From JAEUJZ01 sp964460115 (GTDB taxonomy: Bacteria; Myxococcota_A; Polyangia; Palsa-1104; JAEUJZ01), in the NCBI GenBank assembly GCA_964460115.1, contig CAYWPR010000017.1:20040-84039 (forward strand): a DNA stretch of 64,000 nt, written 5' to 3'. Below the pieces are notes generated by a model. The model made no database searches and was not told the origin of the DNA. It saw nothing but the letters and a program-made list of their open reading frames with translations. A program made the translations under genes and the position numbers. Below are positions 8,691 to 16,946 of this stretch, in pieces. Each line of letters opens with the position of its first letter. The stretch's first letter is position 1.

Positions 8691-9635
8691 CTACTTGTCG
8701 CGGGTCAGTTCGGCGAAGCGCTTCATCAGTTGGCGCGCTTCTTCAGAGATGTCTTTGGGGACAATGATCTGGACTGTGCCGTAAAGGTCACCGCGTCCGC
8801 CTTGCCGATTGCCGGCGCCTTTGCCGCGCAGACGCAAAAGGGTGCCGCTGGCGGTTCCGGGCGGAATTTTGACCGTGGCTTTGGTGCCTTCCAGGGTCGG
8901 CACCTCAATCGATCCGCCCAAAACCGCTTCATCGATATAGATGGGGACCTCGACTTCAATATCGGCCCCTTTGCGTCGAAAGCGCGGATGCGGCTGTACG
9001 GTCACTTTGATCAGCAGATTGCCGGCCGGACTGCCATGACTGCCTGGACGACCTTGTCCGGGCAGACGAATGGTCTCGCCATCATCGACGCCGGCCGGAA
9101 TGCGAATGGTCAGCTTGCGTTCACTCGAAGTGCCCGGCTCTAGCACCACGGGTTTCTCGCAGCCAAGGGCTGCTTCGCCAAAAGTCAGCTCGAAATTCGC
9201 CTGCACATCCTGTCCGCGCCCTCGATCGGTGGGGCTGCGGGCGCTGGCTGGGCCTGGGCCGTCTTCGCCCATATTGATTCCGAAGTTGCGCAGCATGTCT
9301 TCAAGGTCGATGTTCATGCGGCCGCCGCCGCCGCTGCTGCGCCGCCCGCGTCCCCCGCCAAATCCAGAAAATCCGGAGAAATCGGGCCCTGGACCGCCGC
9401 CGGCGCCACCGGCGAACGGATTTTTGCGCTGCGAATCGTATTCCTGACGCTTTTTATCGTCGCCCAGTACGTCGTAGGCCGAAGAGATTTCTTTAAAGCG
9501 AGCCTCTTTGGCCTTGTCTCCGCCGGTCACGTCCGGGTGATATTTCTTGGCAAGCTTGCGATAGGCTTTTTTCAGCTCATCGGCAGTCGCATTTTCGCCG
9601 ACTCCAAGAGTCTTGTAGTGGTCCTGCTGTGCCAT
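8691..9635 (-). CDS. DnaJ/CbpA-type J-domain co-chaperone (no zinc finger)
   Basis: The 314-residue protein has an N-terminal J-domain (DHYKTLGVGENATADELKKA, then YRKLAKKYHPDV with the HPD motif that triggers Hsp70 ATPase), a Gly/Phe/Arg-rich linker (about 70-115), and two beta-sandwich substrate domains ending in GRGDLYGTVQIIVP. The CxxCxGxG zinc fingers of true DnaJ are absent, so this is the type II, CbpA-like class. It acts with DnaK on unfolded proteins. The gene begins 21 nt after clpB on the same strand, which fits a shared heat-shock transcript in which the J-protein, DnaK and ClpB cooperate in rescuing aggregated proteins. Confidence 0.9.
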   Translation of the reverse strand: MAQQDHYKTLGVGENATADELKKAYRKLAKKYHPDVTGGDKAKEARFKEISSAYDVLGDDKKRQEYDSQRKNPFAGGAGGGPGPDFSGFSGFGGGRGRRSSGGGGRMNIDLEDMLRNFGINMGEDGPGPASARSPTDRGRGQDVQANFELTFGEAALGCEKPVVLEPGTSSERKLTIRIPAGVDDGETIRLPGQGRPGSHGSPAGNLLIKVTVQPHPRFRRKGADIEVEVPIYIDEAVLGGSIEVPTLEGTKATVKIPPGTASGTLLRLRGKGAGNRQGGRGDLYGTVQIIVPKDISEEARQLMKRFAELTRDK

Positions 9636-9656
9636 CCGATCCTCCGCGCGACGCCC

Positions 9657-12338
9657 TTATTGTAGAAGGCCGGCTTCGGCCTGACTGCCTGCGGCCTTGC
9701 CGTCATTGCTAAAAGCGACCTGCCCAAAACGCAGCTTGTCACCGTCACGATCTACGTAGATGGTATCACCGGCCTTGAAGCGTCCGGCGAGTATCTCTTT
9801 GGACAAGCTGTCTTGCAAAAGCCGCATGATGGCGCGCTTTAGCGGCCGGGCGCCAAATGCCGGATCGTAGCCTTCTTGGCAGATCAAATCGACCGCTCCC
9901 TCGGTAAGCTCCAGGTTGAGCTTTTGATCGGCCAAGAGCTTGCGCAGCCGCTCAAGCTGAATCTTGACGATTTGGCCCAGGTGCTCGCGGCCCAAGCGAT
10001 GAAAGACAATGATGTCGTCGATGCGGTTGAGAAACTCGGGTTTGAAAGCGGCGCGCAGAGCTGCATCGATGTTCTTGCGCACCTCTTTATCATTCAGATC
10101 TTCTACCTGCGAGATGAATTGCGAACCGATGTTGCTGGTCAAAAGCACCACGGTGTTCCGGAAACTGACCACGCGGCCGTGTCCATCGGTCAGCCGGCCG
10201 TCATCGAGCAATTGCAAAAGCAAGTTGAAGACATCGGGATGGGCTTTTTCGATTTCATCGAACAGAACGACGCTATACGGCCGACGGCGAACCGCTTCGG
10301 TCAGTTGACCGCCCTCGTCGTAGCCTACATAGCCTGGCGGGGCACCGACAAGCCGCGCCACGCTGTGCTTTTCCATGTACTCGCTCATGTCGATACGGAC
10401 CATGTTGTTTTCGTCGTCGAACAGAAACTCTGCCAAGGCGCGGCCGAGCTCGGTTTTGCCGACGCCGGTCGGTCCTAGGAAAATAAAGCTGCCGATGGGG
10501 CGATTGGGATCTTGCAATCCGGCGCGGGCGCGACGGACGGCGTTAGACACCGCAGTGATGGCTGGCAGTTGGCCGATGACCCGTTTTTGCAGCCGGCTTT
10601 CCATCTGGGTCAGCCGCTCCATTTCCCCTTCCAGCATTTTTTCGACGGGAATGCCGGTCCATTTGGCGATGATTGCGGCAATGTCGTCTTCGGTGACTTC
10701 TTCGCGCAAAAAAGCGCCGGGTTTTTGAATCTCGGCGAATTTTTTGTTCTGCTCGGCCAGCTTCTTTTCCAAATCCGGCAGCTTGCCGTAGCGCAGCTCG
10801 GCGGCGCGATTTAGCTCGCCATGACGCTGCGCCAAATCACTTTCGGTCTTGGTTTTGTCGATTTCTGCAGCTAGCTCGCGCAGTTTGACGATGACGGCTT
10901 TTTCGCTTTGCCAGCGCGACTTCATTTCGCTGACTTGTTCGCGCAAATCAGCGATTTCCCGCTCGACTTCTTTCAGCCGGTCTTTAGAGGCGCGATCTTT
11001 TTCCTTGGACAAGGCCTGCTCTTCGATTTGCAGGCCGATAAGGGCGCGCTCCAGCTTGTCGATCGGCGCCGGCATCGAATCGATTTCCATCTTCAGACGC
11101 GCTGCCGCTTCATCGATAAGGTCTATGGCTTTGTCGGGCAAAAAGCGATCGGCAATGTAGCGATCGCTCAGCCGTGCCGCCGCCAAAAGCGCGTTGTCGC
11201 GAATGCGGATGCCGTGATGCACCTCGTATTTTTCTTTGACGCCGCGCAAAATCGCGATGGTGTCCAGCACCGAAGGTTCGCCGACGAAAACTGGCTGAAA
11301 ACGGCGCTCTAGCGCTTTGTCTTTCTCGATGTGCTTGCGGTATTCATCAAGCGTGGTGGCACCGACGCAGCGCAATTCGCCGCGAGCCAGCGCCGGCTTT
11401 AGCATATTGGCGGCGTCCTGAGCGCCTTCGGCGGCTCCGGCCCCGACCAGGGTATGCAGCTCGTCGATGAACAGAATGATGTGGCCCTGTGCGTTGCCGA
11501 TTTCCTTAAGCAGGGCTTTGAGGCGATCTTCAAACTCGCCGCGATACTTGGTACCGGCCACCAAACTGCCCAGATCCAAGGACAAAATGCGCTTGTCTTT
11601 CAGGCTTTCGGGCACGTCGCCCGATATGATGCGCTGGGCGATGCCCTCGACGATTGCGGTTTTGCCGACGCCGGGTTCGCCAATCAAAACTGGATTGTTT
11701 TTGGTGCGCCGCGACAGCACCTGAATCGAGCGACGGATTTCTTCGTCGCGACCAATCACCGGATCGAGCTTGCCTTTGCGCGCCAGCTCGGTCACATCGC
11801 GGGTATAACGCTGCAGGGCCTGATATTTGCCTTCGGGATCCTGATCCGTGACGCGCTGCGAGCCACGCACTTCGGAAAGCGCCATCATCACCTTGTCATG
11901 GCTAATTCCCGCATCGCGCAAAAGCTTCGAGGGAAATCCAAAGTCCTTGGCTACGAGCGCCAGCAGAAAATGTTCAGTCGACGTAAATTCGTCTTTGAAG
12001 GAATCGGCTTCCTTTTCGGCGGCTTCGATCAAATCGCGGCTGCGCCGTGCCAATCCGACATCGATCGTTGACGAGCTACGCGGCAGCTTTTCAATATGGC
12101 GTTCAAGTTGTTCGCGCATCCACGCGGGATTCATATCGGCGCGTATGCCCGTGGATGTATCACTTCCGGCGCGAGTATTGAGCTTGGTCAAAAGGGCGCC
12201 CACGACGCCGCCCTCCTGCGAAAGCAGTGCCAGCAAAATGTGCTCGGGAAGCAGCTCGGCCTGGCCGTTGCGGCTGGCTTGCTGCTGAGCTTCATGTAAG
12301 GCTTCGCGGGTCTTGGCGGTGAACTTATCGGCGCGCAT
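9657..12338 (-). CDS. clpB: ClpB protein disaggregase
   Basis: The 893-residue protein is a full-length Hsp100/ClpB ATPase. The Clp N-domain repeats occupy about 1-150 (FTAKTREALHEAQQQASRNG), with a small insertion around NTRAGSDTSTGIRA. The first AAA+ module has Walker A GEPGVGKTAIVEG and Walker B IILFIDELHTL with the pore loop GTKYRGEFEDR. The coiled-coil middle domain lies around 400-540. The second AAA+ module has GPTGVGKTELGRALA, GYVGYDEGGQLTE and VVLFDEIEKAHPD. ClpB threads aggregated proteins through its hexamer with DnaK/DnaJ. AGGAG sits eight bases before the ATG. It is followed by dnaJ after 21 nt and divergent from a hydrolase gene. Confidence 0.97.
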   Translation of the reverse strand: MRADKFTAKTREALHEAQQQASRNGQAELLPEHILLALLSQEGGVVGALLTKLNTRAGSDTSTGIRADMNPAWMREQLERHIEKLPRSSSTIDVGLARRSRDLIEAAEKEADSFKDEFTSTEHFLLALVAKDFGFPSKLLRDAGISHDKVMMALSEVRGSQRVTDQDPEGKYQALQRYTRDVTELARKGKLDPVIGRDEEIRRSIQVLSRRTKNNPVLIGEPGVGKTAIVEGIAQRIISGDVPESLKDKRILSLDLGSLVAGTKYRGEFEDRLKALLKEIGNAQGHIILFIDELHTLVGAGAAEGAQDAANMLKPALARGELRCVGATTLDEYRKHIEKDKALERRFQPVFVGEPSVLDTIAILRGVKEKYEVHHGIRIRDNALLAAARLSDRYIADRFLPDKAIDLIDEAAARLKMEIDSMPAPIDKLERALIGLQIEEQALSKEKDRASKDRLKEVEREIADLREQVSEMKSRWQSEKAVIVKLRELAAEIDKTKTESDLAQRHGELNRAAELRYGKLPDLEKKLAEQNKKFAEIQKPGAFLREEVTEDDIAAIIAKWTGIPVEKMLEGEMERLTQMESRLQKRVIGQLPAITAVSNAVRRARAGLQDPNRPIGSFIFLGPTGVGKTELGRALAEFLFDDENNMVRIDMSEYMEKHSVARLVGAPPGYVGYDEGGQLTEAVRRRPYSVVLFDEIEKAHPDVFNLLLQLLDDGRLTDGHGRVVSFRNTVVLLTSNIGSQFISQVEDLNDKEVRKNIDAALRAAFKPEFLNRIDDIIVFHRLGREHLGQIVKIQLERLRKLLADQKLNLELTEGAVDLICQEGYDPAFGARPLKRAIMRLLQDSLSKEILAGRFKAGDTIYVDRDGDKLRFGQVAFSNDGKAAGSQAEAGLLQ

Positions 12339-12452
12339 TGATTGTCTCCTAAACTACCCAGACGGCATCTTTCTTGCTTCAGTCGGGTATGACAGTCACC
12401 ATAAGCATGCCTGTTGCGCTGGCAACGGGCGCCCAAAGAAATTTGCCGTAGC

Positions 12453-13904
12453 ATGGGGGGGATGAAATCCCACACATTTGGGTTGGCGCTTGCTCTAGGT
12501 GTTTTGTGCATCTTTTGTGCGAGCTGCACCTACCGCCCGGCTTCCTTTGATCTGGTCGCGGCGCGCCGTGCCGGCGATCTGGCCGCCGATGAAGTGATTG
12601 CCAGCCGTAAAGTGATCGAAGGCGTGCACTTTTTCGAAGTACGCTTTACTTCAGCAGCTTGGGACAAAGGCGCAGCGCATCCGATTCGCATTCAGGCGTA
12701 TGTTGCGGTTCCGCCGGGGGACTATGCTGCGCATAGCAAGCCGGCGGTGGTTTATGCCCATGGCTTGGGTGGACAAGCGGATGCCAACACGGTCGTGCAG
12801 CTTTGCCGCAATCTGGATGTGGTGGCGCTGTCGCTGTCGGGCCCGGGACTCGGCGCTTCCGAGGGCTTGGCGGTAACGCCAGAGGATCCGCGCGCGCTTT
12901 TTGCCGCCAGCCCTGACGTTCGTCAAAGCTGGCTGTATACGTACGTCTACGCAATTTTGCGCGCGATTACTTATCTACAGACTCGCAGCGAAGTCGATCC
13001 GCAAGCCATTGCGCTGACCGGCTTCAGCTTGGGCGGGCTGGCCACTTTTGTCGCCAACGGAGTCGACGATCGCATTCGCGTCGCGGTTCCGGTGGCCGCG
13101 GCCGGCGATCTAATGCAAGCAGCAACCGCCGATACCTGGCTGCGGGCCTTGATCTTGTCGGGGCACCTGCAGCCGCGCGATGCTGGACCGCAGGCGTTTT
13201 TTCGCGCCTTTGATCCGCTGGCCTATGCCCGTCGGCAAAAAGGCGCGGTCTATATGATGATTGGCGCGCAGGATGAGTACTTCCCCCTAGAACAAGCCGT
13301 GCGCACCTACGCCGCGCTGCGCGCCCAACAAAAAGGACTGGCGCTTTTGGCCGATTACGATCACGGCTGGTATTTTGGCGGCGGTTGTCCGGCGCGCTGC
13401 ATGCCGGGGCAGCCGCGAGCGGCTGATTGTCCGGATGCATCTATCTGTCCCAAAGACTGTCCGGCGGGTGCCGAGCCTCCTTATTGCGGACCGCAGGCCA
13501 GCTACAACCGCGAAGCGGATTTCAGCGCGCGCTGGGCGCTTTTATTGCGGGCCCTCGTCGCGCAATATGTGGCGCAACCGCCGCGTCCGTTTGCGCCGCC
13601 CTTGGCGACGCCGGTTCTGGAACGACGCGCCGGGGAAGTGACGGTGCGTACGCAGCCTGAGGCGCGCGGCGTTCGCCTGGCGATCAGCACCGATTGCGGC
13701 TACACCTACAGTCAGATTAAGCTGCAAAAAAGCGCGGACGGCGTCTATCGCCATGTACAGGCTGTGGCCGATAACGCCATTTTGATTGCCGAAGTCGAAA
13801 ATGCTGATGAGGTGGTCACGACCTCGCTACCGGTCTGGCCCAAGAGCTGCCGCTTGCACGTGCGGCCCTTTGGACCTCGGCCCAAATCCAGTTCCGAAAA
13901 GTGA
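12453..13904 (+). CDS. Exported alpha/beta-hydrolase (esterase-like), probable lipoprotein
   Basis: The start is the ATG at 12453 or the one at 12462; both give a signal peptide (MKSHTFGLALALGVLCIFC) ending in CASC, an imperfect lipobox. The body is an alpha/beta hydrolase: VVYAHGLGGQADAN gives the oxyanion region, ALTGFSLGGLATF the nucleophile elbow with Ser in GFSLGG, DEYFPLEQAV a likely acid, and YDHGWYFGGG the His. The catalytic His is followed by an unusual Cys-rich insertion (CPARCMPGQPRAADCPDASI, then CPKDCPAG) that could be a disulfide cap. The last 100 residues form a beta domain of unknown role. Substrate unknown. Its 3' end overlaps the convergent ogt gene by 78 nt. Confidence 0.75.
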   Translation: MGGMKSHTFGLALALGVLCIFCASCTYRPASFDLVAARRAGDLAADEVIASRKVIEGVHFFEVRFTSAAWDKGAAHPIRIQAYVAVPPGDYAAHSKPAVVYAHGLGGQADANTVVQLCRNLDVVALSLSGPGLGASEGLAVTPEDPRALFAASPDVRQSWLYTYVYAILRAITYLQTRSEVDPQAIALTGFSLGGLATFVANGVDDRIRVAVPVAAAGDLMQAATADTWLRALILSGHLQPRDAGPQAFFRAFDPLAYARRQKGAVYMMIGAQDEYFPLEQAVRTYAALRAQQKGLALLADYDHGWYFGGGCPARCMPGQPRAADCPDASICPKDCPAGAEPPYCGPQASYNREADFSARWALLLRALVAQYVAQPPRPFAPPLATPVLERRAGEVTVRTQPEARGVRLAISTDCGYTYSQIKLQKSADGVYRHVQAVADNAILIAEVENADEVVTTSLPVWPKSCRLHVRPFGPRPKSSSEK

Positions 13905-14432
13905 AGGAGCGGCCGCCGATTCGTGCTTCAGCAAAAAGCCTTTGTTAGGCAGGCCGCCACCGTATCCGGTAAGCGCTCCCGAGCTGCCGATGACGCGATG
14001 GCAGGGAACGATAATTCCGATGGGATTGCGCCGAGACGCACCGCCGACCGCGCGCGCTGCGTCCGCGCTGCCTAGGCGCTGGGCCAGCTCGCCATAGGTT
14101 GCGGTGGTTCCCGGGGCAATGCTCTGCATTAGCGTCCAGACGCGCAGCTCGAACGGAGTACCGCGTAGATCCAGATTGAAGGCCACGGGCAAAAAGCGGC
14201 CCGCAAAGTAGCTGTCAAGCCACTGCTCGGTGGCCGCCAAAATCGCGGTTTCGCCATCCTGAATCTGCGGGCTTTCATAAAAGCGTGCCAGGCGAGCGGA
14301 AAGCAAATCCTGGCGCCCCGGAGAATCGAATTCCAGGCTGCAAAGCGCCTGATTCGAGCTTAGCGCGACAAGTGTCCCGACGGGGGAGCTGAAGGTACGA
14401 CGAAACAAGATGTGATTTGGAAGATGGCTCAT
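13827..14432 (-). CDS. ogt: Methylated-DNA--protein-cysteine methyltransferase
   Basis: This 201-residue protein repairs O6-alkylguanine by moving the alkyl group onto its own cysteine. The active-site motif is IIVPCHRVIGSSGALTGYGG, preceded by the helix-turn-helix region FELRVWTLMQSIAPGTTATY. Start choice: ATG 14432 (MSHLPNHILF) with AAGGAG seven bases upstream; it overlaps the TGA of the Ada-AlkA gene as ATGA, so the two are translationally coupled. The longer frame to 14471 adds residues without support. The C-terminus has a 25-residue tail beyond the usual end, which overlaps the convergent hydrolase gene. With the upstream gene it supplies all functions of an adaptive response to alkylation. 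Confidence 0.93.
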   Translation of the reverse strand: MSHLPNHILFRRTFSSPVGTLVALSSNQALCSLEFDSPGRQDLLSARLARFYESPQIQDGETAILAATEQWLDSYFAGRFLPVAFNLDLRGTPFELRVWTLMQSIAPGTTATYGELAQRLGSADAARAVGGASRRNPIGIIVPCHRVIGSSGALTGYGGGLPNKGFLLKHESAAAPSLFGTGFGPRSKGPHVQAAALGPDR

Positions 14433-15916
14433 TTCTGAACTCCTTGCGCAGCGGTCGCTGCTGACCGCCACAGATACATCGCCGCGTAGGCGCGAAAAGG
14501 TCGCCAGTTTTCACCGAGCTCTTTGGAAGCGCTTGGCCGCAGCCGCTGCAAGACCAAATCGGTGCTGGGAAAGGCGTCGGGATCGCGCAGCACGCGCATG
14601 GCGATGTATTGCGCGGTCCACGGGCCGATGCCGGAAATGCTTTGCAAGTCTTGCACGGTCTTTGCGCCGTCCGCCGTGCCGTGAAGGACAAGGGCGCCGC
14701 TGTGCACCTGCGCCGCCAGTTGATTTAAGGCGTGGGCCCGCGCTTTGGGAATTCCAATGCTGGCGATGTCGGCTGTGGCCAATACGGCCGGGCTTGGAAA
14801 GGTATGCGTAAGGGCCGGATAGCGCGCACTCGGCGCGGACAGCGGCTGCCCAAAGGCGCGAACCAGACGTCCGCACAGCGTGGTAGCGCCCTTGACGCTG
14901 ACTTGCTGGCCAAGAATCGCTCGCACTGCAAGCTCAAAACCATTCCAGCCACCGGGTACGCGCAAACCCGGCTCGGCAGCAATAAGCGGAGCCAGCATTG
15001 GATCGGTACTTAAATGTTCGGCGATGCGCAGCGCGTCCGCTTCCAGATCAAAAAGGGTTCGAGTTTGCTCCACTGCGTCCATTAGCAAGTTGCCGGCGGA
15101 CAGTCGTGGCAGGCATAGCCGCAGCGTTAGGCTGTCTTCACCGGCCGTGGGGCGAACCTCTAGCCAGCCGGTGGCCGGGCCCAGCGTCAAAGTTCTGGCA
15201 TAGAAGGATTCGTCAATGAATTCGACGCCAGAAATGGCGCGTCCGGCCAGAAACGTCAAAAGCGGACCCCAGGCATACGGTGGCCGGTAGGGCAGGTGCA
15301 AAACCAGTTCGTCGGTGCGCGTTTCAAAAAGGGGACGCTGCGGATTGCGCAGACGACTTGGCGATTGTCCAAAACGATCTTTTACCGCTTGGTTGAAGCG
15401 GCGAATCGAAGAAAAGCCGGCGTGGTGGGCAATTTGGGCCATGGGCAGCGCCGTCTCATCGATAAGCCGGCGCGCGAAATCCAGACGCTGCACGCGCAGC
15501 ACCGCCTGCGGCGAAGCCCCCAAATGCTTGACAAATAGCTGACGCAGCCGGCGCGCGCCCACACCCAGCCGGGCGGCCAGCGCATCCAAGTTCTGCGCCG
15601 CATCGCCATGGCGCAGAAGTCGCAAAGCGCGCGCCACCGTGCTGGCGCTGCCGATCCAGGCGGGCGTACCTGGAGCGCTTTCCGGACGGCAGCGCCGGCA
15701 CGGACGAAACCCAGATTCTTCAGCGGCCGCCGCGGTTGGAAAAAAACGCACATTTTTCAGCAGCGGATGGCGCGCTGGACAAATCGGACGGCAGTAAATA
15801 GAGGTCGTGCGCACTCCGACAAAAAACCGTCCATCAAAACGCCGATCGCGGGCCAAAAGCGCCCGATAAAAGATCTGCGTTTCGCTGTCGGCTTGCGGCT
15901 TGGGTGCCAAGTCCAT
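14429..15916 (-). CDS. alkA: Ada N-domain / AraC regulator fused to 3-methyladenine DNA glycosylase II
   Basis: The 495-residue fusion has three parts. Residues 1-75 are an Ada-type zinc domain (FYRALLARDRRFDGRFFVGV, then SIYCRPICPARHP and FRPCRRCRPE), whose four Cys bind zinc and whose first Cys can accept a methyl from phosphotriesters. Residues about 85-190 are an AraC-type helix-turn-helix pair (LGVGARRLRQLFVKHLGASP, then IAHHAGFSSIRRFNQAVKDR). The rest is AlkA: an N-terminal beta domain and the HhH-GPD glycosylase (ISGIGPWTAQYIAMRVLRDP, then DAFPSTDLVL with the catalytic Asp). It removes alkylated bases and probably switches on its own operon after methylation. ATGA overlap with ogt. Confidence 0.95.
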   Translation of the reverse strand: MDLAPKPQADSETQIFYRALLARDRRFDGRFFVGVRTTSIYCRPICPARHPLLKNVRFFPTAAAAEESGFRPCRRCRPESAPGTPAWIGSASTVARALRLLRHGDAAQNLDALAARLGVGARRLRQLFVKHLGASPQAVLRVQRLDFARRLIDETALPMAQIAHHAGFSSIRRFNQAVKDRFGQSPSRLRNPQRPLFETRTDELVLHLPYRPPYAWGPLLTFLAGRAISGVEFIDESFYARTLTLGPATGWLEVRPTAGEDSLTLRLCLPRLSAGNLLMDAVEQTRTLFDLEADALRIAEHLSTDPMLAPLIAAEPGLRVPGGWNGFELAVRAILGQQVSVKGATTLCGRLVRAFGQPLSAPSARYPALTHTFPSPAVLATADIASIGIPKARAHALNQLAAQVHSGALVLHGTADGAKTVQDLQSISGIGPWTAQYIAMRVLRDPDAFPSTDLVLQRLRPSASKELGENWRPFRAYAAMYLWRSAATAAQGVQK

Positions 15917-15987
15917 ATGCCCTGTGTACCAGGCAGACGAAACTTCGGCTGGCCATTTTCGGAACTGAATATTTTGGACGATCGCTA

Positions 15988-16166
15988 AGAGTGCCTAAAA
16001 ATACCGTCTCGGTCGCCTTTGAAACGATCTGCGGCGCATTGCTGCGTTGCTGCGTTGCTCCGTCGGTCACGGGAGCAATAGTAGCTTGCGCCCGCTCCCT
16101 CCTTCGCGCCTTGCTCTGCTTGCAGCTCGTTTTAAATGCTCGGTCGTCGGTATTTTTAGGCACTCT
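15988..16166. repeat. Inverted-repeat element (MITE/REP-like), about 180 bp
   Basis: The ends are a perfect 19-bp inverted repeat: AGAGTGCCTAAAAATACCG at 15988-16006 and its reverse complement at 16148-16166. One more matching base after a mismatch extends it outward on each side. Inside, the two halves keep pairing loosely (CGGTCGCC...AAACGATCTGC against ACGACCGAGC...AAACGAGCTGC), and the centre holds GGAGCAATAG-type repeats, so the whole unit can fold into one long hairpin. No coding capacity fits a transposase. It lies 7 nt after the stop of the 16884 gene and 71 nt upstream of alkA, and may also stop transcription. It looks like a non-autonomous intergenic repeat. Confidence 0.75.
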
Positions 16167-16173
16167 GAGTCCG

Positions 16174-16884
16174 CTAGCGAGTTTCGGCGGTTTTTTCCGA
16201 GGATTGCTGTTTTAACGAACGAATCATCGAATCGATGGCGGCATTGGGCGTATCGCTTTGAACGCGCTGCAAAAGCTCTGCTGCTTTGTCGAGCTGGCCG
16301 CGCTGCACGGCGCGCAGCGCATCATCGATAAGTTGCTGCCCTGCAGCGGAGAGCGGCGCTTCTTTGAGCGGGTTTCGCAAAAAGCGCAGCCCGCCAAGAA
16401 TCAGGACGGCCCCGAGCACGACACCCAAAATTCCGGCAAATAGCCGCTTGGGCCACAAAGACTTTGGCTGCCTCCGGCTCTCTGGCAAGCGCACTCCCGG
16501 ACGCGGCAAAGGAGTCGGCTCGGTCAAAAGCAAGGCGGCGGTTCCTTCGTCATCCGGCCAGCTTGGCGGCACCGAAAGATTGGGCAAGGGCTCGAGCAGG
16601 GGTGAAAGTTCCAAGGCCACCGGCTCGGGCGGCAATGCCAAAGGTCGCGTCGGCAGATCGGACAGCGGATCGGATTGTATGATCGGTCCTGGCGGCGGAA
16701 CCGATGTCGGTGCCGGAACATGACGCGGAACCACCAAAGCGGCGGCGTGCTCCGCAATTTGCGACTGCACCAAATAAGATCCCGGTTGCCCCTGTGGCGC
16801 CCTTCCAGGTACAGGTGGCGGTGAGCGCGGCGGAATCGAAGGTGCAGAAGCCGACTTTAAATGCCCAGATCCAGGTTTGTTCAT
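16174..16884 (-). CDS. Pro-rich single-pass membrane protein with a C-terminal helical tail
   Basis: I do not recognise a family for this 236-residue protein. Residues 1-150 are rich in Pro, Ala and Ser and probably unstructured. A basic patch (KSLWPKRL) precedes a single transmembrane segment, FAGILGVVLGAVLILGGLRF (about 149-168). The tail after it is helical and resembles half of a TPR unit (QQLIDDALRAVQRGQLDKAA, then ELLQRVQSD), so it may face the periplasm and bind a partner. The gene is divergent from the 16947 gene, and the short gap of 62 bp between them must hold both promoters. Its 3' end touches the inverted-repeat element. Confidence 0.6.
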   Translation of the reverse strand: MNKPGSGHLKSASAPSIPPRSPPPVPGRAPQGQPGSYLVQSQIAEHAAALVVPRHVPAPTSVPPPGPIIQSDPLSDLPTRPLALPPEPVALELSPLLEPLPNLSVPPSWPDDEGTAALLLTEPTPLPRPGVRLPESRRQPKSLWPKRLFAGILGVVLGAVLILGGLRFLRNPLKEAPLSAAGQQLIDDALRAVQRGQLDKAAELLQRVQSDTPNAAIDSMIRSLKQQSSEKTAETR

Positions 16885-16946
16885 CGACGGTGGCCGCCAC
16901 TATAGCAGCGCAGTACAGTCTCGCCAGGAAAATTGTGATAGCCTGA

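Noticed and set aside
15834..16163. A 109-residue minus-strand open frame reading ARRRERAQATIAPVTDG
   Set aside because: It lies across the inverted-repeat element and the alkA start; similar frames arise wherever such hairpin elements occur, and no ribosome site is present.
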